Shown: one piece after another, positions 48,601 to 62,690 of the stretch
Numbering within the stretch: position 1 is the stretch's first letter
Layout: each line of letters begins with the position of its first letter
NCBI GenBank assembly: GCA_013398295.1
Contig: VZSF01006713.1
Coordinates: forward strand, 186,001 to 250,000
From: Chionis minor
Lineage: Eukaryota > Chordata > Aves > Charadriiformes > Chionididae
Direction: 5' to 3'
DNA length: 64,000 nt
Notes under the pieces: model-generated
What the model was told of the DNA's origin: nothing
The model's database searches: none
The model's input: the letters and a program-made list of their open reading frames with translations, nothing else
Position numbers and translations under genes: made by a program

Positions 48601-51600
48601 TCAGAAAAGACAGAGACGCTGTATTTAGATGAACTTTCAAAATGGAACAGCTAATACTGTCCATACTAAAATCTTAACCCAGGAAGAAGGCACCATTTAA
48701 GCAGTCCCGCCTTTGAATTGCATATAATCCAGATCAGCAACAGAGCAAACAACAGCATCAAGTTATAACTGGTTTAAGAACTACCCAGTTTCCTTAACTT
48801 ATCAGGACAAAGGCTTATGTGGTACGCTGTACAAATTAGCAAAAAGATAGGCCCAGAATTAGAGGATTATAATCTATAAACTTGTTAGGATCTAAAACAC
48901 TCCAGAACACATATTAACATTATTTTTTATTACAGAAAGGATCTTTTATGCTATCTGTAAATAGATACACTTTGTCGATAATGAAAAAAAAAATGTAGCA
49001 AACATTTAGGGCAGCTTGTACATGAATAATCTCAAACCTTTATTTCAAAGTTTGCATAATTTGTCAGGTGAAAGAATAAAAACTTTGCAAGGGGAAAAAA
49101 AAGACATCTGTTCTAAAAAAAGTAATACTTGCTTTTCTTCATTCTATGTATAACTTCGCAGCTACCTATTCAACATTTTTATTATCTTGAGGTTTTATGC
49201 AAAAAATCAGAATTTGGATTTCAGTTACACAGATAGCCACTGTAAATAATGCTTTACTATAAGCTTAATAAAACACATTGCATGATAAATTTTTAGGGGT
49301 AATCAAATAAAATGGTCCCCCTGTCTGCTATGCATCTTCCTCAGCCTATCAGAAAGGGAGGAAAAATTCTGCATGGGAAAACATACAATTGTAGAGATTA
49401 AAAGGAAGAGTAGAGTATCTTTCCTGCATTTCTATGTTTACCAGGATGAAGCTTTAAAACACCAATAAAGGGGAAAAGGTTAATTTTGTATCTCTACTAG
49501 TGTACAGCTGTTTTGAGAAAGATTAATCCATTCTTTTTTCTTATCTCGTTAGCCAAAGAAAGAGGTGGAGCAGGACAAATGGAGATTACTTTGCATAGAC
49601 TGCAAGCAACGTAAATGATTATTCCGCACACACCCCCACCTCTAAAAGCATCACACTGCTAAGGAGGTCCTAAAACAGCAATGCAGCAGCTAAGATAACA
49701 TTTCCAGGGAACTCCTATGGGTGACCGTAAACTTGATGGCCATAAAGAGCCATTTTGCTTCATGAGGGCAGATTCAGCAACCAAGTCTTCTAAAGTATTT
49801 TTGATTTTAATAGTTACACATATTAACCACAAGTGTACGTGAAAGGATCAGTTTCCTGGTGTGAACACTTAAACACAAAATCTACTAGCTTCAAAAGAAA
49901 ATTTTTCCCTACAACTGCATAATGACCCTTCTCAATTCCTTGTTAGTCTAACCCATATTGTTGGCAAGCTGGTTATTAGAGGGTCACTCTACTCCAAAGG
50001 ACAGCTTGCAACTGCGTCAACTCTTTGCCTGCACAAACAGCTCTGACACCATCAATCTCCATCAATTTCAACTTCATGCTCCATCAATCACTACAGCTGG
50101 TGAGACTCATACCTGGAAAACAACTCCTAAGGCAGCTTGGCAGTGCAAAAGACACACCTTCAGAGGGAACCTCTTGTGCTCTTCTGCAGAGAGCAGCTGT
50201 GGAAATCAGAGCCTAAAACAACAGAGCTGTCCCCTGACAGACTTCTTCAAGAACTAGGTTTGCGCAGCCTGAACCTCGGCCCACTCCCAAAACTCCTCTC
50301 TAAAAAAGACACAGCAGCATTTCTAGCAATGAAACGTTAGTTAACTAGCTTCCACTGAATTTTAAGTCCATTATTTCTGAAGACATCCATACAAAATTGA
50401 AGGCTTAGAAGCACAGCGCATGAAACTGCAGAACCTACTACTGTGCAATCACTGATTGTGCGGCTGTTATTAAATGAAAACATTGAACACTTGCGGGAAA
50501 TTACGTAGGAGAGGCAGAAAGTAACAAATATGGCTTAAAGAGGAAGAGCCTGTAATGGATTAGCCCCCTAGAAAAAAATTAAGCATGAATTAGAGTCAAT
50601 GTTTTCCTTCCTTATAAAACATTTACATTTATAAATATAAATATATTAAATATAAAAATATTTCATTGCATACTTGAGACAGATTTCTGTACTGCTGTAA
50701 TGTGTTGGATAATATGAACATTAAAAGTTGCAGCATACTGTAATACATTCAGTTTATGTGGAGCTGGCACATAAATCAGACGTGATTTACATTTTCAAAT
50801 ATTTACTTGGAGTATTGTGGAGGTATGATATACAAATTACAGAAACCATTAATCAGGCTATTTGGTTCTGAACACTGATATTAGCTCATTAATTTCCCTG
50901 CAATTTAAATGTGTTTCCATTAAGCCAAAATTTTGCCATTAGCATTAAGTGTGAGTCAAAAGGTTGATATTCCAACTTCACTTACATTGTGTTCTGTGAA
51001 TGTTCAATCTGCAAGCTATTAAGTTGAGATGTACCAATCAGAGTTAAAAATCATGTACACTCCAAGTCCTGGCTGGGTGCATTTGATTGCAATCAAGAAT
51101 CATCTGATCATCTAACCAAGAGTGCTAGAAATAAAATATACTTTGAATTTTGTGATATCTAACTTAAAGGATGTATAATTCTGTCCTCCTTCATTCTGAG
51201 GGTTTTGGTTTGAAGTCTGGTTGTTTTCCTACTCACGCAATGATCCCTGAACAAAAAATAAATTATATCCATAAATACACCTGTATATCATACATAAATG
51301 TCACAATGCACACAAGCACATGGGCTTATAAATACCAAACCTTAACATACATAGTATTACCCCCCCATATTTAGAGATCATTTTAATAAGAATTGAATAA
51401 AAATTTAATCTATAAATAATATACATTTCTGGGTTTTAAGACATTCTGTGGCTAACCAGAACTTACATATTCTGTGTTTTAGTCAATTCTTCCTCCTTGT
51501 TTCTTAAATTCTGATTTAGAATCTTCTAGTAAAGAATAAAATAAATTTCAGACACTTTTTAACATTAGTTTATACAAATACGGGTATTTTTTATGCATTT

Positions 51601-53324
51601 TTAAGACATAGAAATAGCAATACAAAAATATTTAAATAAAATGTATTTTTAGTAAGCAGACATCATTTGATGTTAAGTCCCTATTTTGTCTTCCTGACTT
51701 TGATGTGCAGATTTCTGTTATTTTAAACACTAGTTATATAAAAAAGGATATTTTTGCATCACAGCTGTCCCTCTCATCTGTAAAGATGCTATCCTAATCT
51801 GAATAAGATTTCTATACGCTTATCATTGGGAAAATGAGTTCTTATAATGAAATACTGTGTTAATATCTGTCTTTCTCTAAAGAAGGGTAGCAAAACTACT
51901 GTATCATAGATATTTTTATTCATGCATTATCAAGCAATAATAGAACCTACTCAGAGATGACACCACTTTTATTTTTGTAACAAATGCATTTCAGAAAGAA
52001 GAGGGAATTCATGAAAGAGAAACTGTTTAGTCCAGGGGGAACTGAGGTCTGACTGTGAAAACTCTGTAAATATTCTCACTAAAAACACAGGCAGCACTTC
52101 TTTCCTAGATCAATTATTTTTATAGGTCGGTTAGGATAAAGGATTCATTTATTTTAGGCACTAGACATAGTGGCACAAAATACTATTAATACAGTATGTT
52201 GCTCAAAAAAAAAAAAAAAAGCCAAGTAAACCTACTTTTGGATTATTATCCAGATTGCATATATATTTTTTATTCAAGCAAACCGTATTCTACTCCTCCT
52301 TACAAGCAATTCTCTCAATTTCTTCTGAAAGATGGACTTTGACCATACAAATAATGTATTATACAACTGATCTTTCTCTTTGAGAGGAGTAAGGAAACAT
52401 GGAATTATTCTCCTACCGCCAAAGCTTGGACTGTGCTGTTAGTTATACAGACACCTGCAAAATAAAGAAAAAAAGTCATGCTTTCAGGTGGCAAGTCTTT
52501 CCCCTCTGTAGCATTTCTATGTTGCTATGGATTAACCTCAGAAGTATTTACAGTAGGAAATTGGGCAACTAGATGCTAAATACATGAAGAAAGAAAAACC
52601 CTCCTACCCCTCCTAGACTCTAGTCTCTGAGAAACATTGATTCTAATATGAGAAAAGATTTTGAGGTCTTGTGTATGAGATTTAAAATAAACATCTTCAG
52701 TCTTCATTTTAAACCCTGGATTTTTCAAGAAAAAGATCACTGTTGCAAATAACACCTCCAGTGATCCTTTATCTGCCAGATCAGAACACTAACATGTTTA
52801 ACCTTCCCCTGCCAAAATCTTTAACTACGAATTCTGAGGCTTAAAAATACTTAAAGAAGGAAGGTAAAGTAGGTATATGATAGTAAGGGGCTAAAAAAGA
52901 TTACTTTTTTCCAAGTCTGGTATGTATGATTTCTATTTTAAGCAAACTTATAGTCAAGAAAAATAGCTTGATGAGCAAGAAGTCACACATGATGCTGTGA
53001 CATGTCACCTTTCCATCACATCAATTATTGTATTTTGGAGTGAACAAAACAACACTTTTCAAAGAAGAATTGTGATCCCTAATTATGAATATTTTAAAAT
53101 AATATTTAATGGTTTTGCACATATTATTTTACTGTTCCTGTTTCTAAATAAGATACTAGCTAAATCTGTTTTATCTAATTGGGGATTCTTGATAGACACT
53201 GTAGAAAATACACAAAGTAAAGCAGCAGAGGCAGAAGGAATTATCTTCCTAAATCTTCCAGTAGGGTTTTTTTTTTTTAAGCAGGCTGCTACAAAGTAAT
53301 TATATCCATGCCTTCCATGACTTC

Positions 53325-53395
53325 TATCAACTATACATATCACCCAGTAAAATTCCCTGAACCTTATCAACTATACATATCACCCAGTAAAATTC
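53325..53395. repeat. 31-bp duplication, 40-bp period
   Basis: Copies at 53325-53355 and 53365-53395 share TATCAACTATACATATCACC and the following CAGTAAAATTC without mismatch, separated by a 9-bp spacer. Confidence 0.92.
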
Positions 53396-54454
53396 TCCAC
53401 ACATCTCCAGCAAGTGGTGTGCAAAGAAAGAAATGTATCACTGTAAATGTAAAAGATAAAGATGAAAACCAAACAACTTGAAAAATCATTTACTGTAACT
53501 TCATATCTTCATGGATATCTTAAGTAAACCTGTAGTTGATTTAGTGCTAAAAAAAGCAGATTTTCTTTCCTTATCCCAGGGTGTGGTGTTGTGTTGTGTT
53601 TTTTTTCTTTTTCTGTTCTATGTAAACCAAAAAAATATGTCTGTGCTCTGATCACAGGACCAATATACATTGGAATTGTTTTCTATATGTGAGCATATTT
53701 TCTTGAATTAGTTTTGTTCCATACAGATGCCTGCTTTTCTTCATTGCTTGCAAAGAAAATCTAGGATGACTAACTCAGAGGTAGAATTCTAAATTACAGG
53801 CTTCGTTTGGTCAGATGACTGTCATCGATAATGTTTGGAGACAGCCCTAGGGTTTTATGCACCTTAGCCCTTCATGAAAGGAAGTCACTGGATTCTTGAC
53901 AATTGACTGGCAGTCAACCATCAAGGAGGCTGGCAGCAGCACTCTATCAAGTGGAAACCATTACAGACTTCCATTATGACATGTGAGTTGAAGTAAATAA
54001 GTAATTGCTGTCCACAGATGAGACATTAATACAGTTTTGTCCTAAGCAAATTACATTTTTTTATTTTCTCTCTTATTTTTGAGACAGCACAGATGTAGCA
54101 TAATATTTCATCCTGTCCACCTAATACTATTTTGTTGCTTGTCCATCAAAATTTACCTTGTACACAAACGATTAAACTGGTGCAGAAGAGGACTTGAGAT
54201 CATAAGTTAAAGTTAAAAAAATAGAAACATTGGGGTTTTTTACTCCTCCCTCCCCCAACAAGAAAATGCAAAGTACTGAATTATATGTTGGGATTTGTAG
54301 CTGAGAGTAATGTAATGCAAATACGATACTGTATTTTTCCTTTAGTTCATCATTAATCTAGACTAATCGAATCATGTTTTGTTTTGCTTTATTTGTGAAT
54401 CAGAGTACAATTAGCATATGAGAATATATGAAAGGAAAAAGAAGTCACTAATGT

Positions 54455-54883
54455 TTTGAGTACCAAGCCAGGACTTTTTCAGCTACCCATAGAAGCTGAG
54501 AGGGAGCATAGACAGGACAAGCTGGCTAAAGGAATATTCCATACCATAGACATCATGCTCAGTATATATATGGGCAAGGCGAGGGGGCAGGAATCTGCAA
54601 TCACTGCTTGGGACAGGCTGGGCAACTGATCATCGGGTGGTGATAGCACCTTGTGTTATATCATTTTATGTTGTACATTCTTTTACCATTATTGTTGTTG
54701 TTGTTGTTATTATTATTGTTATTTTTTTCCATTACTTTTCTATTAAAATGTCTTTATCTGAACCCAGAAGTTTTTTTTCCTGTCCCCTCCTTTTCTCCCT
54801 CTTCTCCCTACCTTACTGGGGGGTGTTGGAGTTGGGAGAGCGGCTGCGTGGTCCTGGTTGCTGGCTGGGGTCAAACTACAACA
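54455..54883 (+). mobile_element. 5'-truncated LTR of a second ERVL-type family
   Basis: The 3' part of a common bird ERVL LTR. Landmarks in order are CAAGCCAGGACTTTTTCAG, GGAATATTCCATACC, CATGCTCAGTATATATA (TATA region), CTATTAAAATGTCTTTATCT (poly(A) region), then GAGCGGCTGCGTGGTCC and the end CTGGGGTCAAACTACAACA. Left of about 54455 there is no LTR similarity, so the TG end and the left target duplication are gone. A TTG/TTA microsatellite (54689-54724) sits between the TATA and poly(A) regions. It is antisense to IPO11. A 123-codon ORF overlapping it is not coding. Confidence 0.85.
54689..54724 (+). repeat. TTG/TTA microsatellite inside LTR
   Basis: ATTATTGTTGTTGTTGTTGT then TATTATTATTGTTATT, between the TATA region and poly(A) region of the truncated LTR. 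Confidence 0.9.
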
Positions 54884-55879
54884 CTAAGTGAAAGCAACAA
54901 ACCAATGAAAAAATTGTCAGCATTCTTATATACATTCGTATGCCTTTTTTTTTCTCTCTCTCTTTCCTTTTGTGTTCTTGAAACTACTTTTGTATTAAAA
55001 CATCACCCATGTCCTGCAGGCTAGATGAAGTATTCAAACATCAAACCTGCTTGAATTTTCAGGTCTTGAACTTTATTATGTACTATGTAGTCTTCCTATA
55101 CAAAGTGAGAATTAAAAAAAACCAGTTCAGAATAAATTTTTGACTCAGACTTTGTATAGATAATAAAACATCAGGCTTGCTTATTTCCCCCAAAGCCCAA
55201 AATGCTCTATTTCGTCTTTCTGCTTGGTTCTGGAAAACAGGCATGACTGCATCCTTTTTTAAAAAATACATGGCTAACAGCTTTTACCTTCTGTGACTGC
55301 AGAAAAGCTCTTTTAGCTTTTCTGATTTACGGTCTAGTCCAGGATCAAAATTCTGAATAGTTTTCTACTGCCATAATTCAATGAATGTGCATGGCAGCTA
55401 ATAGTTAAAAAGATAGTTAAGATAAGTGAAAGAAGGGCACTATTACTATTTTTTCAAATCTGTTAAGATATGAAGTACCTTACCAAAAAGTCATAAAAAT
55501 ATCATTGGAGTTAATAGTGTATATGTGTAAATGAGACATTAGAAGTCTCAAGGGTGTCATGCAATAGCCATTTGCACATGGATTTTGGTAAAGTAGAAAA
55601 ACAGAGCAGTGAAGCAAACCTAGCTCTGGAATGAAGACAGATTTTCCCTTAGTTTGCTGAAAAGATTATTTTGCAAGGTTTCTTGCAGAAGAGAGAAACC
55701 CAAAACAAAACTCAACCTTCCATAGAGCATTTTTAATAAAAACAAGTTTGACGTAAATCAAGAATCATAATTTTAAAAATAATGCACATGATTCTTTCCA
55801 ACTGCGATCACATCAGAACTGATTTATCTATATTGTAAGAGAGAGCTGAGGCGGACATGAATGGTACTGTTCAGAACTG

Positions 55880-56361
55880 CTTGTCCTCAATAAGGATTAT
55901 TCAGCCCTCTAAGCACTGCTGGCTGCTCATCACACAATGAAAGTTGTGCTGATGCGAAAGTAGCTCTGATGATGCCTCACATATACATTCATGCAGCTCC
56001 CTTTCATTTTGCTACTGATTGACTGCAGACACTACACAATTTCTCTTAAAACTGTTAAAATGATTGATCAAAGACCAGTAATGTCTTTCATCACATTTCC
56101 AGCTACTAATTCAGTTTGATGAGCAACGCAATGAATCAACCATAACTTTTGGAACTTGTTTAAACCCTGTGCAAAGCTTTTTCCTATATCCTCTTCTATT
56201 AGCCATTTCACTGATTTCTTCTCTGTTGTATATTTTCCTTGAGAATTGAATAGATTAGGAAAAATACAAATAGGCTTGAATATGGCTTCTGTTGTGAGTG
56301 TTGGGTTTTTTTCCCTCCATCCAGAATTTTTAGAAAGACATAAAATTTTTCGAATATCCAT
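55880..56361 (-). pseudogene. Decayed hAT-superfamily transposase-like fragment
   Basis: A 97-codon minus-strand ORF starts MDIRKILCLSKNSG, resembling the N-terminus of hAT-derived zinc-finger proteins (ZMYM6/KIAA1586-type). It later reads GKSFAQGLNKFQKLWLIHC and then VAHQTELVAGNVMKDI. The HC-AH--EL pattern is the conserved hAT motif in the middle of the RNase-H-like fold. After the stop, other frames continue with QNERELHEC and a VMSS stretch that fit the next hAT segment. The part that should lie between N-terminus and HC motif, including the first catalytic Asp, is missing. So it is an internally deleted, frameshifted relic, from either a transposon or a retrocopy of a domesticated gene. 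No terminal inverted repeats were found. Confidence 0.5.
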
Positions 56362-56931
56362 TTTCTTACAAAAGAAGTCATCTTCTAAAACACTAAAAAC
56401 ATTACAAGAAATTTAGTGACAAAGGTATAGTACTATCAGCACACACGATACATTCCAAATGCAAGACCAAACTTATTTTCAGTGAAAACAATAAATTGGT
56501 TAAAGTTCTTTGACATATTATCAATACTGTGAAAACCCCTTAATGTATGAATATATACTATAGAAAGAGATATCAAAGTCAAAAAGACTGAGAATACATA
56601 GAAGTAGGTTCCCACTGATTTCATTGGGAACAAAATTAACTATAGATCACAGGGTTCAATTAAGCTCATAGTGTTTTACTGTATTTATAGCAAAACTCAT
56701 AATATTAATTATAACTAAGGTAGACATACATAAACAAACCTGATATCAAATGATCTTGAAAGATCTGTTTTTATCCTTTCTTGTTCTCCTTTTGACGAAG
56801 GTTCAAAAGAAAGAAAAATAAAGGCTGTTTTGCAGAGACACTGGATGTCACAAGAAGCACAGTTTGAGGTTCTATGAAGAAAGAACAATTCTGTTGCCTA
56901 AATATGTGTGTCTAGAGCCATTATATGAAAC

Positions 56932-56952
56932 ATATATATATATATATATATA
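56932..56952. repeat. (TA)n microsatellite
   Basis: About ten AT units in the IPO11 intron. Confidence 0.95.
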
Positions 56953-59404
56953 AAAACTTGGCACAAGAGGATAGTACTTACAGGAGCCTCATAGAAGAAG
57001 CAAGCATTCAAGAATGAGTGTGAGGGATCAAAAATGGCTTTGAATTTCCATTTTTAAGCATCTTCCTCACACCCTGAGGGTCAAATTTCCAGCTGCTGAG
57101 ATGATGGAATGGTATAACTAACCTTATTTCTGTCTCAGACCTCATTTTAGTTCGAGATGTATAGTGATGTACTGTGTAAGCAAATATGCAATTTTTTTTT
57201 TCTACCTGTTTGAAGGTTTTGTTTCATATGATGAGATTTTCCCAGGTACATTGCTAAACATGCAGTGGCTATCTGAACATCTTGTTTAGAGTAAAAATAG
57301 ATACATTCACTTTAGAATATGAAGATCACATTTTAAGGGAACATTTTAAGGAAAATGAGCAGTTTTTACTGGATTTATGATTTGCCAGACATTTGCCTAA
57401 GCCCACAATACCATGATGGATTATTCTAGGAATTTTATACATCTATTTATATGTCTTGAGATTCTGACAAATATGGAAGTGCACATATATATAAATGACT
57501 CAATTTGTTCTGGAGGTAAGAACGTATCCGTAGTTGCTGTGTCTGAAAAAGTATATGGGAAAAAATTGAAGATTAGGAAAAAAGCGTTTATGCTGTGCCT
57601 CGCTGATTTCAGTGAGATCTGTATGTGTCTGTCCAAAATCTAAAGTAGGCAAGAGCCATGGGAACTCAGGCTTCCTAGAATAGATTGGAAAGCAAATAAG
57701 ACAAGAAAGAGGTTTTCTTTGTTTTAATTTACATTGGGTTTGTCTAAAATGAGGTGAGTGGAATAAGATTTTTGTCAGCTACAACAAATGAGACGGCCTA
57801 ATTAATACATGTACAATATATGCATGGATTTACCTCCAAGCAGTGTTTGCTAAAATACATTAAACAAGAGTCAAGGCTAATGATCACATACCTAAATAAA
57901 TAGCATTGTTATACTTAAAGCAACATATCGATGTCAAATACACTATAGAGTGTACAGAAAGTAATTTCATGCTTCACTTTCCACTTATTTGCATTTTTAG
58001 ATAAGCAATTAATGTCCTTCCAGCTGTTTCTGGATATTGTAGTTACTGAGAGCAGTATGGTGTATACCTAAACTAAATTAATTAAATGCAGTAAAATATT
58101 ATGCTTGTTGAAATAGACTTCCTAAAGCAGATGCAAACAACCATATTGGTTAAATGCAAAGGTTTATCTTGACTTCAGAGCTAATCAACGGGGAAAATCT
58201 AGGGAAAAATAAGAGAAAATTCCTATAATGATATTTCTCTAGAAAAATCCCCCAAAACTGCATGCAGTACAGAGTTTTCCTAAGTTAAAGGATTTGGTTT
58301 TGCAGTTAACTTCAATATATAGTGACATTGAGAGAGAGACAATTTGCAAGGAGATGTCCCTCACTTTTATTAAGATAGCTAAGTTTGGTTGACAGTTGAA
58401 TTCTGCCATAGTTAAGAGCACAGGTTTGCTAGGCTGTTTAAGTAGGTGCACAGGTTAAGTGCCTTAACTAGATGATACAGCTCTACTTGAAGAAAATTTA
58501 AACCTTTTTAAGGGGAAAATTAAAAAAAAAGTTTCCTATATATGCTTACACAGACACAAATAAGTAATTTTAAGCAATTAAACACATACTTCAAAACACA
58601 CAGTTTAGAATTTCCTTCTTATATTTTATGTCAAGACCTCCTACTTTCCCTTTTTCCTGACACTATTAGAAAGGAAATGGTTATGGAGAAGGTCAGAATT
58701 TATAGTATTTTCTGTCATTATAATGCACATGCACTTCTTTACCTTTTCTGAATTTCATGGCTTGGAGTATTGCAGCAATCATCTTTTAAGATTTTCAGTG
58801 AGCATACACTGAAAATTTTTCTTCAAAGTTAGTCATGTAAATTATAAGTTTAAAGTAATCATTTTCTCCCTCTCTCATTACAGAAGTACACTTCCTAAGT
58901 CTTTGTTATAGTCAGTTCTGTGCACTGTACAGTCTAATGCATAGCACAGAGAATGATATGCAGATACAGGCAAAATATTAACAAGAATCAAATGCATATC
59001 ACTGTTTTTCACAACTATCCATAGACTGAAAAAAATTTCCTAGAATCAAAAGTTAAGGATGATTTAGATATTAGTCTGAAGGCATAAAATAAACTCTGAG
59101 GGGAAAAGCAAATGAGAAAATGGGAAATATCACATAAGAGCTGACATAAGTTAGATCAAATAATACAATTCCACGTAACAGTGGTGGAATCCAGAGAAGT
59201 TATACAAGCAGCATACTTAGCTTAAGCAGAATGGTCCTATACCTAAGACATGTACAGAAATTCCAGGTTCGTAAGAGAAACAGTGATCCTGATGCATCCT
59301 TTTATACAGTATTGATACAGTATAATTCTCATGCACTGACAAACTTTTGTTTGTAATGTCTGCCCGTCTACTCTTCAGAAACAGGCACAACCATCTGTGG
59401 TAGA

Positions 59405-59935
59405 CTCATAAAATCATAGAATGGTTTAGGTTGGAAGGGATTTTAAAGATCAGCTAGTTCCAATCCCCCTCACATGGGCAGGGACACCTCCCACTAGACC
59501 AGGTTGTTCAAAGCCCCAGCCAGCCTGGTCTTGAACACTTCCAGGGATGGGGCCTCCACAGCTTCCCTGGGCAACTTGTTCCGGTGTTTCACCACCCTCA
59601 GAATAAAGAACTTCTTCCTAATATCTAATTTAAATCTTCCCTCTTTCAGTTTAAAACCATTACCCATCATCCTATCACTACATGCTCTTGTAAGAAGTCC
59701 CTTGCCAGCTTTCTCATGGCCCCCTTTAAGTACTGGAAGGCCACAAAAAGGTCTCCCTGGAGCCTTCTCTTCTCCAGGCTGAACAACCCCAACTCTCTCA
59801 GGCTGTCCTCATAGCAGAGGTGCTTCATCCCTCTGATCATTTTTGTGGCCCTCCTCTGGTCAGTGTCTTTCTTGTGCTGAGGGCCCCAGAGCTGGACACA
59901 GTACTCCAGGTGGGGTTTCCCTTTCTCCTTGTCCC
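59405..59935 (-). mobile_element. CR1 LINE 3' fragment inside IPO11 intron
   Basis: Starts with CATAAAATCATAGAATGG, a variant of the reversed octamer tail, then GGTTGGAAGGGATTTTAAAG. A minus-strand polymerase trace follows, up to the ...GTGTCCAGCTCTGGGGCCC region. It is about 530 bp and the same strand as IPO11. The variant 3' sequence differs from the copies at 1738 and 29443, suggesting another CR1 subfamily. Confidence 0.92.
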
Positions 59936-62591
59936 TCCCCTTTCCCTGTCATGTATATGCAACACCCCAAATTTGCTTTGCCTGCCAATTAAAAGTGTTC
60001 TTGGGATCTACTTTTCATTAGCCATTCCTGTAATAGGTGATGCACTGAGAAAAATTACTTTTTTATGATCACATGCTGAATGTCATTTCAACCTGCAGAC
60101 ACTTTTTTTCTTTCTCTCTCCTCCCCTCTTCCTTTTTTCCTCTGTCCTCCTCCTCTGCATTCACTAACAATAGAGGCCGTTTCAATACACTCCCAAAAAC
60201 ATTCCAAACTTCTGTAATTTCTGTATTTCATAATGTCACTAAAAATCTCTAGATAAATTACAGTATTTGGGTTAGTTAAAACAGATGTCTTCTGAGGAAA
60301 GATTTAATAACATCATCAAATATTTCAAGCACTGCATTACAAAAATGTGGTTTCACCCTGCCCTCAACTGAAGACAAAATTAAATTGTATGCAGACACTG
60401 AGCTCTAACATCTGTAACATGTTATGTTCAATTGTATGCTTTTTGGGAACACTGTAAAATCCAGAACATTGTCTTTATTTAATGAATACATTGACACATA
60501 TAGTTTGATCATTCATGGTGGGGTTTATTAGACAGACATAATTTAACTATAGAACTTTGATATGTAGCCTCTCTCTGTCTACTCTCAAACAATTGATCAC
60601 AGCAAAAGTATGCATTTGTAAGAGAGGGAAAAATATACATAATAAAGAAATTCTTTGACAAAATGAATGAGCTGAGCATTCTTTGCGGAATGTTTGCAAA
60701 AATACATGTGGGTCAAGTACATTTGTCCCTTTGACATTTTAACTTGCATCCCATAGGCAGGGCAATCATTCATTCTTCCAGTCTCAGCCATCACATTTGT
60801 AAAGGAAACTTCCGTGTATGCCAAAGTGGATTACAATGCCTGTAAGGCCCTTAATTTTGGATGCCTACAATGGAAATTTGTCAGAAGCCTGAAACCTACT
60901 TTACAAAAGGCATGTGTGATATCCTTTAAATAAGCTGACTTAACACTTGACAAAATCAATGATCATCTGGCTGCTAAGGTTTAAATTAGAAAAATAATGG
61001 GATTGCATGTAAGAGAGACAAGAGGGGAGAAAGGGAATAAAATCTTTGGTTGTCTTACTGCAAGAGTTACTGTTAGTTCCCTGTTTTCACATGGAAATTC
61101 TTGTAATCTAACACATAAAGTCTCCTGTAATAGGGGTCTGTTTTAAGTTAATTTCTGTATTTCCAGGGGAAAATTCACATGGTTGCATTCAACCTTTCTG
61201 CTTTAGGAAGTACAAAACATTACAAAATCTGAGATCTGACATTTTAGGAGAGGCTATGAGGAACCTGAAAAATATCTTTTTCATATGTTAACTAAACACA
61301 GTGTCTAACAGACCTGCAGAGAGTAATAACATCAAGAGAAGCCAGTATAATTGCTGTATAATGCAAAAAGGCACTTCTTTTTGTTCTCTATGCCTAAGCG
61401 CTTTGATCTACATCTTACCTCTACAGTTATTCCTTTCCTTTTATAATTAATGTACAGAAGTTTTCAGTTTTAAAAATCATTGCTAATATTTTTAATACTA
61501 TGATAACATTTTAGCAGATAATGCTATAAAAATCTGTGTATCTGTAGCTCAGAAAAAGTAGAGTAATTTAATCTGCATATAGAGTCACTGTATCCTAAAT
61601 TTAATCAATGGCAGATTTTTGAAAGTGAAAAATACAAAGCTTTACAAAAAATCTTGTCCCACATTATGCCAATAAAACTATTTTTGCAGTCTTGAGATAG
61701 TGTAGCTTCTAAAGTATGTAAAGCAGAATAAAACTATCTTTTAAAAATGTTACTTTTGTAGTCATGCAAATATTTCCAAGAGGCTAAAAATCTATTATTG
61801 CATTGATCACAGCCATGCTTTCTGAAATTTGTACACAATAAAAATATAGTACTCATGTAGAAAAAGTAGGTATATATGCACCCATCTTGGTAATATCTTT
61901 CACTGGAGGATTAACTCAATGACCTACTGGTACATTCCTCTGAATTACTACTTAAAAAGATTTGAAAAGCTCCTAGAGTGATGGTATTTATCCAAATTAA
62001 CAATGAATAAATTCTCTGGGGCAAACAACTTCTTCAAACAAACTTCTGTATGATTTTTGTTAATTCTTATTTATCGAAAATCCAGATGGTTTATATAAAT
62101 TAAACTTTAACCAAAAATAAGTAACAATTACTGAATTGAATGGTAATATCGCGTATTCTGAAAAGTATAGCCTAATTCTCATTCATATGTCTGCTGCCAT
62201 TTCTTATGATTATTTTCTTGATTCTTCACGTGTTACACACTCTCATGTGTTATCTCATAGCTGCCATCCTTGCCACTGTCCTTATCTTCATATTTCTATG
62301 CTACCTAGAATTCCTCAGTGATTTCAGCATGCCAGTGAATGAACTTAGTTTCTTGTAAATGGCTTCCTAAAATGAACACTCTGTAAAATGTACAAATATT
62401 AGCTTGTGTCAGAAAAATACCACTTTCACCACAATAATATTTTTTTTTTTTGTAGACAGCCTAAGAAAATCCCATTTCACATATTTATTTGATTCAAACT
62501 CATTTCCTACTAAAATGTTGAGACCTTTGAGATATGGTCTATTGACTTTTTTTGTTGTCTTTCACTCTAGTAGCACTCTAGTATCACTGAG

Positions 62592-62690
62592 GCAACAACA
62601 ATAAAAATAGCAATAAAAATAATAATAGCAAGAAGAAGAAAAAAAAGATGATGATAATAATAAAAAACAGATGAAAAAATCACAAAAAAG
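62592..62690 (+). repeat. A-rich (AAT/AAG/GAT)n simple sequence
   Basis: Strand-biased purine-rich stretch of AATAATAATAG, AAGAAGAAG and GATGATGATAATAATAA units. Confidence 0.85.

Noticed and set aside
49958..50340. Overlapping plus-strand ORFs of 60-100 codons
   Set aside because: Three frames open at once, no domain, antisense within an intron.
52430..52480. Minus-strand TTTATTTTGCAG acceptor with a GCG|GTAGGA donor, possible IPO11 exon
   Set aside because: The enclosed ~40 nt does not resemble importin-11 and no neighbouring exon joins it in phase.
54653..55024. 123-codon hydrophobic ORF with leucine run
   Set aside because: Produced by the TTG/TTA microsatellite and T-rich LTR end.
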